A stretch of DNA of 32,353 nucleotides, from contig CAZFDE010000031.1 in assembly GCA_964517795.1 (NCBI GenBank), forward strand, positions 1 through 32,353. The letters run 5' to 3'. A model generated the notes under the pieces. It ran no database searches. It saw nothing but the letters and a program-made list of their open reading frames with translations, and had not been told where the DNA came from. Below, piece after piece: positions 7,332 through 15,226 of the stretch. The translations under genes were made by a program, and so were the position numbers. Source of the stretch: CAZFDE01 sp964517795. GTDB lineage: Bacteria; Planctomycetota; Phycisphaerae; Sedimentisphaerales; Anaerobacaceae. How positions within the stretch are numbered: position 1 is the first letter of the stretch; each line of letters opens with the position of its first letter.

Positions 7332-8407
7332 CAGGTGCGCTTTCTCCTGCGGCCGTATTTATACCATGCGGCACACGCACCTTCAGAGCTTACCATACAG
7401 GGCCCAATGGGATCTTCCGGTGTGCATTGCTTGGCAAATAACTCGCAAACCGGCGGCTCAATCAATCCGCAGAGCACCTCACCGCATCGACAGCCTGTAT
7501 TATCTTGCCCCTCGAATTCCTCCAAGTCGAAACGATGCAGGGCATCGAACCGCTTAAATTGAGGTTTGAGTTTCAACGTGCTTTGGGGGATTTTACCTAA
7601 GCCGCGCCAGTAGCCATCGGCCGGCGTGAAATACTCGTCCATGATTGCCTGTGCGGTTTTGTTGCCTTCTTTCGTTACCGCTGCATGATAAATGCTGTTG
7701 AGTTCGGCTTTCGACTTAGCCAATTGACGGCATATCTCGGCCAGGCCTTCGATGATCTGCATCGGCTCGAAACCAGCCACCACACATGGTTTTTTATACG
7801 TTTTGACGATCGGACCAAATGCCCCGGCGCCAATAATCACACTGACGTGGCCGGGACACAGAAAGGCATCGATCTTATTGTTTTTACCGTCGAGCAGTGC
7901 TTTCATGGCGGGCACGACCAGTTTATGATTGCTGAGGATACAGACATTGTCGATGTTCTGCTCATGGGCTTCTTTGACCGCTACGGCGGTGGCGGGCGTG
8001 GTGGTCTCAAAACCGACGGCTATAAATATAACTGTTTTTTCAGGGTTTTGGCGGGCAAGGTCAAGGGCATCTTCACTGCTCATGACGACCTTGATATTAT
8101 CCGAAGCCATTTTTTCCAGCGAACCGTTCTTGCCCGGCACCCGGATCATATCACCATAAGTGGCAATAATGCAGTCATCGCGCTGCGCCAGTTCCAGGAC
8201 GGTATCGATATAGCCCTGGTGGGTCACACAGACCGGACAACCCGGCCCCGAGAGCAATTTCATCCCCTTCGGAAATGCCGAACGGATGCCGTTGCGAAAG
8301 ATCGATACCGTGTGCGTGCCGCAAACTTCCATGACATGGATTTCCCTGCCGAGTGTCTCGCAGGCCTTGTCCATTAATTTCTGTGCTTTATAAATTCTCT
8401 CAAGCAT
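7331..8407 (-). CDS. hypD: Hydrogenase iron-centre assembly protein HypD
   Basis: Iron-sulfur scaffold that, with HypC, holds iron while CN and CO ligands are attached. Conserved cysteine motifs are visible: MEVCGTHT near residue 29, GPGCPVCVTH near 54-63, ATYGDM and FIAVGFETTTPATA in the middle, and the C-terminal cluster region CRCGEVLCG followed by further cysteines. The product of 358 residues is the usual size. A GAGGA ribosome-binding site precedes the ATG at 8407. hypC lies 12 bases upstream. Confidence 0.97.
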   Translation of the reverse strand: MLERIYKAQKLMDKACETLGREIHVMEVCGTHTVSIFRNGIRSAFPKGMKLLSGPGCPVCVTHQGYIDTVLELAQRDDCIIATYGDMIRVPGKNGSLEKMASDNIKVVMSSEDALDLARQNPEKTVIFIAVGFETTTPATAVAVKEAHEQNIDNVCILSNHKLVVPAMKALLDGKNNKIDAFLCPGHVSVIIGAGAFGPIVKTYKKPCVVAGFEPMQIIEGLAEICRQLAKSKAELNSIYHAAVTKEGNKTAQAIMDEYFTPADGYWRGLGKIPQSTLKLKPQFKRFDALHRFDLEEFEGQDNTGCRCGEVLCGLIEPPVCELFAKQCTPEDPIGPCMVSSEGACAAWYKYGRRRKRT

Positions 8408-8419
8408 AAGTAAAATCCT

Positions 8420-8662
8420 CTAACCGGAGACCTTGTTCGAGGTATCGTTAAAATCATCAATCTCGGCGATCAACTGCCATGTCTTTTTGGCTTGCTCCTC
8501 ATCGACCTTGGTGATGGCAAATCCGGCATGAACCAGGACCAAATCGCCGAGCTTGACATCCTCCAACAATGTCGTCTTGGCGCGAAAACAATTGCCCATC
8601 GCATCGACAATGGCATTATCGCCTTCTAATTCGACTATTCGTGCAGGTATTGCTAAACACAT
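8420..8662 (-). CDS. hypC: Hydrogenase assembly chaperone HypC/HybG
   Basis: Small chaperone that binds HypD and the hydrogenase large-subunit precursor and carries the Fe(CN)2CO unit. It starts MCLAIPARI, with the essential Cys2 after removal of Met, followed by the OB-like fold ending in VHAGFAITKVDEEQA. The 80-residue length is typical. A GGAGG ribosome-binding site lies 7 bases before the ATG. It is separated from hypF by 128 bases, so it may have its own promoter, although no strong one is visible. Confidence 0.96.
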   Translation of the reverse strand: MCLAIPARIVELEGDNAIVDAMGNCFRAKTTLLEDVKLGDLVLVHAGFAITKVDEEQAKKTWQLIAEIDDFNDTSNKVSG

Positions 8663-8790
8663 TGCTCGGCCTCCATGGTTCAGCCCTCGGCCTTCAACCG
8701 ATTTCCTATTTTCAATTTATGATTTTCTATTTTGATAACGTATCTTTTATCTTTCACGATGAAACCCACTAATCTATATCGAATCACGAG

Positions 8791-11088
8791 TCACGAACAC
8801 AGAGCGACGGCTATGGCCGCTTGGCCGAGCGCCAGCCCGCCGTCATTAGCCGGCACGCGGCGGTTCAATAGTACGGAAAAATCAGCATTCTTCAAGCGTT
8901 TAATCAGATGATGCGTCAAATAGCGGTTGCAGAACACCCCGCCGCTAAGGGCGACGGTATTCAGGCCGCTATTTTGACGGGCTTTCTCAGCCATCACCGT
9001 CAACCCGGCCGCCAGCGTATTGTGAAATTTAGCTGAAATCCTGCTTGAACCAACCCCATTTTTAAGGTCATCAATCATCGCTGCAATCATTCTATCGAGA
9101 TTAAGCGCAAAGGGTTCATTGTTTTTCTCGACCAATTCGAAATCATAGTTTTCCATAGTCGTTTCATCAATAGCCGATTCGAGGGCCATTGGCAGTTGGG
9201 CCTCGTAATGGTTATAGCCGCCCATGCCGAGTACTGCGGCCGCCGCATCGAAAACCCGCCCCAAACTGGAAGTCTGAACAGTATTAAGATTTTGTTCGAT
9301 TTGCTGCAAAATGATCCGCTGTTTTTCGAGATCAGGCTCAATCTTAGCCAGCAGCCATTGAAATTTTGAAATGTCGAAATCAGGCCCAAACGCCTTCTGC
9401 ATGAGACTCAATAGCGGCCGGATCGGTTCTTTCGATGCCCTGTCGGCCCCCGGCAGCGTATAATATTCCAGGTGCCCCACCCGCTCAAATGATTCGAATG
9501 TCGCAATCAGACACTCACAGCCCCAGACCTGCCCATCGGTCCCGTAACCGGTGCCGTCGCACTCTAATCCGATGACCGGCCCTTCGACCTCGTGCTCGAC
9601 CATGACCGATGCGATATGCGCCCAATGGTGTTGAACCTGAATCACTTTGACATCTTTTAGCGATCTGGCATATTGCGTCGAGTAATAGCCGGGATGAAGG
9701 TCACAGACAACGACTTTCGGTTCAACCTCAAAGAGCTTTTGCAAATGCGCGATCGACCGGATGTAATGGCGATAGACCTCGGCGTCATCGAGATCGCCGA
9801 TATGTTCACTGAGAATAAGCTGATTGGCCTTGACCAAACAGAAAGCATTCTTCAAGTCGCCGCCCAGTGCCAGGATGTCAACATCCGATTTTTTGCCAAT
9901 CGTCAAGGGTTCCGGTACATATCCTCTTGAGCGGCGAAGCGGAACCGGCTGCTGATCGATCAAGTGTACGACCGAATCATCCACCTGGCGATAGATATCG
10001 CGATTATGCATAACAAAGGCATCGGCTATCCCGCCGAGTTTTTCAATTGCCTTGACATTATCACAAATCAGCGGCTCATCGGAGATATTGCCGCTGGTCA
10101 TGACCAGCACATCGAGCCCCTCGGCAAAGAGCAAGTGGTGAATCGGGGCATAACACAGCATAAAACCGAACGTATCCACCCCGACCGCCACATCGGGCGC
10201 GATTGGATATGGAATTCTCTTCTTTAGAATGACAATCGGTGCCTGCGGACTTTGCAGCAGTTCCGCCGAGACCTTATCGACATGCGCATATCTCCGGATT
10301 TGCTCAATGGAACTGCACATCATGGCAAACGGCTTATGGTCGCGATGTTTTCGCCGCCGCAGTCGCTTGACGGCCTCATTATTCAACGCATCAACTGCTA
10401 AATGAAAACCGCCAATCCCCTTGATAGCGAGAATTTTGCCCTCCTTGAGCATCGCGGCGGTGGTTTGGACGATTGTATCAGTATCGGTTTCGAGGACCTT
10501 GCCGGCCGGATCGGTTAATTGAATCTGCGGCCCGCAGGCCCCACAGGCCACCGGCTGGGCATGAAATCGCCGATCAATCACATCTCTGTATTGGCCACCG
10601 CACGTGGGGCACATTTTAAAATTGCTCATGGTGGTATTGGGGCGGTCATAGGGGATCGTTTTGACAATGGAATATCGCGGCCCGCAGTTCGTGCAGTTAA
10701 TAAACGGATAGTGATAGCGAAAGTCATCCGGATCAAATAATTCGCCAATACAATCCGGGCAGGCGGCCATATCCGCCGAGACCTCGCTCAACGCGGTTCC
10801 GACAGAACTGCTTCGGTGAATTTCAAAATCCGTTTCGGTATCGACCACCGTAATTTCAGTTTGATTGATATCCTTGATCGATGCTAATCTGGGTTTGTCC
10901 TGATCCTGAAGGCGATTGATAAATTCAATAATACTTTTTTTATCACCCTGCAGCTCGACGATTACGCCGCGGGTATCGTTGAGAACAAAACCCGCCAGAT
11001 CCAGCGATTTGGCCAGTCTATAGACGGTTGGCCGAAATCCGACACCCTGAACCCGGCCGCTAATCTGTAATTGAACTCGCATCATCAT
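8791..11088 (-). CDS. hypF: Carbamoyltransferase HypF
   Basis: Makes carbamoyl-adenylate from carbamoyl phosphate and ATP and transfers the carbamoyl group to HypE. The order of domains is as expected over 765 residues: acylphosphatase (about 3-92, GRVQGVGFRPTVY), two zinc fingers (Cys110/113/132/135 and Cys160/163/182/185), a YrdC-like domain (about 205-390) and the Kae1-like carbamoyltransferase domain, with QVQHHWAHIASVM and GLECDGTGYGTDG. The gene begins with three ATG codons in a row, so the start is uncertain by one or two residues. It is the first gene of the hyp cluster and is transcribed away from the tRNA. Confidence 0.97.
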   Translation of the reverse strand: MMMRVQLQISGRVQGVGFRPTVYRLAKSLDLAGFVLNDTRGVIVELQGDKKSIIEFINRLQDQDKPRLASIKDINQTEITVVDTETDFEIHRSSSVGTALSEVSADMAACPDCIGELFDPDDFRYHYPFINCTNCGPRYSIVKTIPYDRPNTTMSNFKMCPTCGGQYRDVIDRRFHAQPVACGACGPQIQLTDPAGKVLETDTDTIVQTTAAMLKEGKILAIKGIGGFHLAVDALNNEAVKRLRRRKHRDHKPFAMMCSSIEQIRRYAHVDKVSAELLQSPQAPIVILKKRIPYPIAPDVAVGVDTFGFMLCYAPIHHLLFAEGLDVLVMTSGNISDEPLICDNVKAIEKLGGIADAFVMHNRDIYRQVDDSVVHLIDQQPVPLRRSRGYVPEPLTIGKKSDVDILALGGDLKNAFCLVKANQLILSEHIGDLDDAEVYRHYIRSIAHLQKLFEVEPKVVVCDLHPGYYSTQYARSLKDVKVIQVQHHWAHIASVMVEHEVEGPVIGLECDGTGYGTDGQVWGCECLIATFESFERVGHLEYYTLPGADRASKEPIRPLLSLMQKAFGPDFDISKFQWLLAKIEPDLEKQRIILQQIEQNLNTVQTSSLGRVFDAAAAVLGMGGYNHYEAQLPMALESAIDETTMENYDFELVEKNNEPFALNLDRMIAAMIDDLKNGVGSSRISAKFHNTLAAGLTVMAEKARQNSGLNTVALSGGVFCNRYLTHHLIKRLKNADFSVLLNRRVPANDGGLALGQAAIAVALCS

Positions 11089-11117
11089 TATTAATGCTCG
11101 ATTGGAATTATTGTTCT

Positions 11118-11123
11118 ATTATA
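11118..11123 (-). promoter_or_regulatory. Candidate -10 box for hypF
   Basis: A perfect TATAAT on the minus strand 30 bases before the hypF ATG. No good -35 box is found at 16-18 bases, so an activator-dependent promoter is possible. Confidence 0.35.
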
Positions 11124-11195
11124 CGGTATGGCAGGCGCTTATAAAAGCTTACAAGACGGCTTACCACGCCGAATCAAACAATATCGAAAAAAGGC

Positions 11196-11224
11196 TTGTC
11201 ATGGAATAGGCTTTTTGCTAAGAT
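11196..11224 (+). promoter_or_regulatory. Promoter of the tRNA-Ala gene
   Basis: TTGTCA at 11196-11201 and TAAGAT at 11219-11224 are 17 bases apart and end 11 bases before the first base of the tRNA. Confidence 0.6.
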
Positions 11225-11235
11225 AACCGCGAATC

Positions 11236-11308
<73 letters not shown>

Positions 11309-11323
11309 TTGCATATTTCCACC

Positions 11324-11357
11324 AAAGACAGGTACATTATCTATCTGTCTTTTTTTT
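11324..11357 (+). terminator. Terminator of the tRNA-Ala gene
   Basis: An 11-bp stem (11324-11334 with 11342-11352, one G-U pair) with a 7-base loop merges into a run of T to 11357. It lies 16 bases after the tRNA. Confidence 0.85.
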
Positions 11358-11706
11358 ATTTAAGCCCGATAACTTTTTTTATTAATATTTTCATAATTTA
11401 TTTCTCACCATGCAGAATATTTTCTTTGTATCGTATATGTCACTTATTTTGCATATATTAGATAAAACCTATTTTTGGCTGATATTTATAACATCCGATA
11501 ATGCTCATTTTAGAGGATTTTATCCCACCGAATACTTACAGCCCATACGAGCTTTCATCATGTCTCATGTTAAATCCTCCCCTAAAAATGCCGATATGGA
11601 TCTAAAAATACACAGGAACTGCTGTGTAAACATTTTTTATGAAAATTGGGACCGTTTAATAAACGGGCAAACGACAAATGACACAATAAAAATGGGGTAA
11701 GGATCC
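11358..11706 (+). other. Intergenic region before the signalling operon
   Basis: This AT-rich 349-base stretch separates the tRNA terminator from the response-regulator operon. One 96-codon frame (11410-11700) spans it but has no ribosome-binding site, no recognisable domain and an unusual composition, so it is judged non-coding. The operon promoter should lie here, but I see no clear -35/-10 pair. Confidence 0.4.
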
Positions 11707-12129
11707 ATGAGAAATCCAAAACCGGTAATGCTTGTCGAGGACGATCGACTGGATGTGATGGCGGTCCAACGGGCCATGAAAGATTTGAACATTACCAATC
11801 CGCTCGTGCATACGATCAACGGCGAAGAAGCGCTCAAGCACCTCGAAGATAAAAACAATAAACGACCGTGCCTGATCCTGCTGGATCTGAACATGCCAAA
11901 GATGAACGGCATCGAATTTCTCAAAGCGGTCAAGGACAAAGAGGACCTTCGAAAAATTCCGGTGATCGTTTTGACCACATCCAAACAAGACCGAGATGTC
12001 GTAGACAGTTTCAAACTCGGTGTGGCCGGCTATATGGTCAAGTCCGTCGATTATAAAGAATTCGTGGAAGTGATCCGAACCATTAACCTTTACTGGACCC
12101 TCAGTGAATCCCCTGATGGAGATGAATGA
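11707..12129 (+). CDS. Single-domain response regulator, Rcp1-like (first copy)
   Basis: A 140-residue receiver domain without output domain. The acidic pair is in LVEDD, the phosphoacceptor Asp in ILLDLNMPKMNG, the Thr in VLTTS and the Lys in GYMVKSVD, so all active-site residues are kept; the usual proline after the lysine is Ser. The two-residue-longer loops and the ending '...YW' match the Rcp1 family that takes phosphate from Cph1-type kinases. It is the first gene of the operon, with an AAGGA ribosome-binding site 4 bases before the ATG, and its stop overlaps the next start (ATGA). It is clearly paralogous to the regulator at 19417. It probably moves phosphate or binds a partner protein rather than DNA. 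Confidence 0.93.
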   Translation: MRNPKPVMLVEDDRLDVMAVQRAMKDLNITNPLVHTINGEEALKHLEDKNNKRPCLILLDLNMPKMNGIEFLKAVKDKEDLRKIPVIVLTTSKQDRDVVDSFKLGVAGYMVKSVDYKEFVEVIRTINLYWTLSESPDGDE

Positions 12130-13643
12130 TGCAGGACATGAAACATACAATTCTACTGGTAGAAGATGACAAGCTGGATCAGATGGCGTTTAAGCGTTTG
12201 ATCGAAAACGAGCAGCTTCCTTATGATTGTCAATTTGCCGGTTCGCTCAAAGAGGCCAAGGATATCCTTGAACGCCATCGGTTTGATGCGGTCATTTCGG
12301 ACTACTCGCTCGGGGACGGGACCGCAATGGACATCCTCGAACTGGTCAAAGACACGCCGGTGATATTGGTGACCGGTGCCGGAAACGAGGAAGTGGCAAC
12401 CCAGGCCTGGAAGGCCGGTGCCGCGGATTATCTGATCAAGGATATGGATCGAAACTACCTTAAAACCGTTCCGGTAACAATCGAAAACGTCATGCGTCAC
12501 CGCCAGATCGAAAATCGACTGGAGCTGCTTTCTCACGCCATCACCAGCACCGAAGACAGTGTCTATATCACCGATACCGACGGGCTGATCATCTTTGTGA
12601 ATCAATCGTTTTGCAGGACGTATGGCTACACCGAAGATGAGATCATCGGCCAAAATGCCAATATGCTCTGGGCCGCAAATGACGGCCAACGTCGGTTGCC
12701 GAATTACTATCAGGCCGTTAACGGATGGGAAGTGGGCTTTTATCACCAACACAAGGACGGAACCCGTTTTCCGGTCTCCCTGACGCGATCCCCGATCTGT
12801 GACAAAAACAACAACGAGATCGCCCAGGTCGCCGTCGCCCGTGATATCACCGAACGGATCGAAACCGAAGACCAACTTCGTCGGGCAAATCTTCAACTCA
12901 AAGGATTCAGCCGGCTCAAAAGCGAATCGACGATCCTGCTGTGCCGGCAACTGCAATCACAGATGGATGAATTAAAAAACACCTTATCGGTTGCGGCATC
13001 CACATTGTCGTCAGAGATGACGCACCAATTTATCGAACGCATCGCCGCGATTGAAACCTGCCTGAAGGATATGCGTATGGCCGGAGAACTGGATAACAAA
13101 AAGATCCGGCTCAATCCGAGCGAATTTACGCTTAATGAATTGACCGATGACGTTCGAAGGCAAATCGAGCCCGCCGCTGCTTGCAAATCCATCGCACTGA
13201 ACATATCCCTTCCGGATGTTACAATTACACTCGAAGCGGATTTCGAACGGCTTAGCCAGGCCATCGTTCGACTTGTTCAACATTCAATGCGTAACAGCCC
13301 CGACCAAACAACGATTATGCTCAAAGTCAAGGATATGGGGAACGAGATAGCGGTACTCATCCAGGATCAGGCCCCTGCGATCGATCCGAACCAAAGTGAA
13401 AGCCTGCTCGATCGTTATGAGATTATACAGCGTCAACTTCGCAATGGACAGGATGACATCGATTTTTCAACGGCGATCGCCCGCGAATTTATTGACCTTC
13501 ACGGCGGTTGTCTTTGGATCGAACCCAACACCGAACAGGGCAATAACTATTGCTTTACATTACCGAAATATCAACACACATCAGACATGGCCGCTCTAAT
13601 GACCAGCGGCACGGGGGAAACAAAAACGGATGGAACAAAATGA
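12126..13643 (+). CDS. REC-PAS protein with degenerate histidine-kinase module
   Basis: A 505-residue cytoplasmic protein. Residues 7-125 form a receiver domain with LVEDD, phosphoacceptor Asp59 (ISDYSLGDG) and Lys105 (YLIKD). Residues about 133-248 form a PAS domain (VYITDTDGLIIFVNQSF ... VAVARDITERI). From about 250 on, the layout follows a HisKA-HATPase kinase, but the key residues are gone: the phosphoacceptor His aligns with Glu267 (FSRLKSES versus FAYITSHD in the next gene), the N-box Asn aligns with His386 (VQHSMRNS), and the G1 box DNGPGI reads DQAPAI (414-419). It therefore probably neither binds ATP nor phosphorylates itself, and may be a phosphate-sensing scaffold or a dimer partner for the neighbouring kinase. 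It overlaps the genes before (4 bases) and after (14 bases). Confidence 0.85.
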   Translation: MMQDMKHTILLVEDDKLDQMAFKRLIENEQLPYDCQFAGSLKEAKDILERHRFDAVISDYSLGDGTAMDILELVKDTPVILVTGAGNEEVATQAWKAGAADYLIKDMDRNYLKTVPVTIENVMRHRQIENRLELLSHAITSTEDSVYITDTDGLIIFVNQSFCRTYGYTEDEIIGQNANMLWAANDGQRRLPNYYQAVNGWEVGFYHQHKDGTRFPVSLTRSPICDKNNNEIAQVAVARDITERIETEDQLRRANLQLKGFSRLKSESTILLCRQLQSQMDELKNTLSVAASTLSSEMTHQFIERIAAIETCLKDMRMAGELDNKKIRLNPSEFTLNELTDDVRRQIEPAAACKSIALNISLPDVTITLEADFERLSQAIVRLVQHSMRNSPDQTTIMLKVKDMGNEIAVLIQDQAPAIDPNQSESLLDRYEIIQRQLRNGQDDIDFSTAIAREFIDLHGGCLWIEPNTEQGNNYCFTLPKYQHTSDMAALMTSGTGETKTDGTK

Positions 13644-15207
13644 CGTAATTCAATTACTGCTGGTCGAGGATGAAATGGCCACCCGCAAGTTCGTGGTGGA
13701 TGCATTGAACAATTGTTCGATCGATATGTCCTTCCGGACCGAAACCGTATCGACTTTATCCGAAGCCCTGGATCGGCTGAAGGACTATTCGGCAGAGATT
13801 ATTCTATCCAACCTCGAACTGCCGGACTGCAGCGGAATCTCCATTATTCATCGTTTCCGCGAGCAATATCCGGATATTCCGCTGATCATGATCACCCGTA
13901 ATCCGGATGAAAACATCGGCATCGAAGCCATCCGCCACGGAGCCGACGATTACCTGATGAAGGGCAAAATTTACCGCGATGTGCTCGGCCGCAGTATCCG
14001 CTATGCCATCGAGCGAAAACGTCAGCATAAACTGACTGAACAGGAGCTTCGAAAATCAGAGCGATTTCTTCAATCCACACTCAATGCATTGTCCGCCCAT
14101 ATCGCCATCCTCGATGAAAATGGTATTATTCTTTCCGTCAATCAGGCATGGAGCCGATTCGCGACTGAAAACCATATCGCATGGCCTAATCACGGAATCG
14201 GACGAAATTATATTGATATCTGTGATAAAGCAACCGATCGTGATGCCGAATCCGCTCAGGCGGCCGCAGAAGGAATCCGCCAGGTGCTCGAAAAAAGGTG
14301 CGATGATTTCTATTGGGAATACCCCTGCCACGGCCCCAACGAAAAACGCTGGTTTATGATGCATGTGACGCATTTTGAGGATCATGGCAAAATTCGCATC
14401 GTTATTGCCCATGAAAACATTACCCAGCGCAAACTGGCCGAAGAAAAACAGGCCAAACTGCTGCATGAGATCGAATCGGCCAATAAAGAATTGAAGGATT
14501 TTGCGTATATCACCTCCCATGATCTCAAAGCGCCGCTTCGCGGTATTAATACGATCGTCGGGTGGCTTTGTGACGATTATGCGGACACTTTTGACGAGAC
14601 GGCCAAAGAACAGTTCGAGATGCTGCGGACGCGGGTCGGCCGCATGCATAATCTGATCGAGGGGATTTTGCAATATTCCCGCATCGGCCGAATCCGCGAA
14701 GATTTAATCCGAATCGATCTCAATGAACTGCTGCAGGACGTTATCGAATCGATCGCCCCGCCACAGCATATCTGCGTTGACATAACCGATCCGCTGCCAG
14801 AGATTGATTTTGAGCCGACCCGGGCCACGCAGCTTTTCCAGAACCTGATCGGCAATGCCATTAAATATATGGACAAGCCCGATGGAAAGATCCGGATCGG
14901 CTGTAACGATGAATCCTCACACTGGGTATTCTCGGTTGCCGATAACGGCCCGGGCATCGAAGAAAAACATTTCGACAAAATCTTCAAGATATTCCAGACG
15001 CTGTGCCCGCGGGATGAATTCGAAAGCACCGGTGTCGGCCTGACGATCGTCAAGAAGATCGTCGAAATCTATAACGGCGAAATATGGCTCGAATCCGAAC
15101 CGGGCCAAGGTACGACGTTCTTTGTCCGTCTGCCCAAAGAAACGCAAATGGTCGAGGATACCGCCTCACAGCAAAAAAAGCGAGAGACAGAAAACGTAAA
15201 TTCCTGA
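13630..15207 (+). CDS. Hybrid protein: pseudo-receiver, PAS and histidine kinase
   Basis: A 525-residue cytoplasmic sensor kinase. The N-terminal receiver-like domain (about 8-128) keeps LVEDE and Lys111, but the phosphoacceptor position is Asn61 (ILSNLELPDCSG), so it should not be phosphorylated there. A PAS-like domain occupies about 145-268, and a short coiled coil leads into HisKA with His297 in FAYITSHDLKAPLRGI. The ATPase domain is intact: N box with Asn409 (QNLIGNAIKY), DNGPGI at 438-443, and GVGLTIV near 468-474. The kinase half is closely similar to that of the 17859 kinase, pointing to duplication. It has no GAF/PHY chromophore domains although the kinase core is of the Cph1 type. 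Likely phosphate acceptors are the two Rcp1-like regulators and the receiver of the preceding gene. Confidence 0.9.
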   Translation: MEQNDVIQLLLVEDEMATRKFVVDALNNCSIDMSFRTETVSTLSEALDRLKDYSAEIILSNLELPDCSGISIIHRFREQYPDIPLIMITRNPDENIGIEAIRHGADDYLMKGKIYRDVLGRSIRYAIERKRQHKLTEQELRKSERFLQSTLNALSAHIAILDENGIILSVNQAWSRFATENHIAWPNHGIGRNYIDICDKATDRDAESAQAAAEGIRQVLEKRCDDFYWEYPCHGPNEKRWFMMHVTHFEDHGKIRIVIAHENITQRKLAEEKQAKLLHEIESANKELKDFAYITSHDLKAPLRGINTIVGWLCDDYADTFDETAKEQFEMLRTRVGRMHNLIEGILQYSRIGRIREDLIRIDLNELLQDVIESIAPPQHICVDITDPLPEIDFEPTRATQLFQNLIGNAIKYMDKPDGKIRIGCNDESSHWVFSVADNGPGIEEKHFDKIFKIFQTLCPRDEFESTGVGLTIVKKIVEIYNGEIWLESEPGQGTTFFVRLPKETQMVEDTASQQKKRETENVNS

Positions 15208-15226
15208 ATAATAAAAGGATGTAAGA

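Noticed and set aside
11410..11700. 96-codon plus frame before the first response regulator
   Set aside because: No ribosome-binding site or domain; it fills an AT-rich intergenic region and ends just before the regulator's own start.
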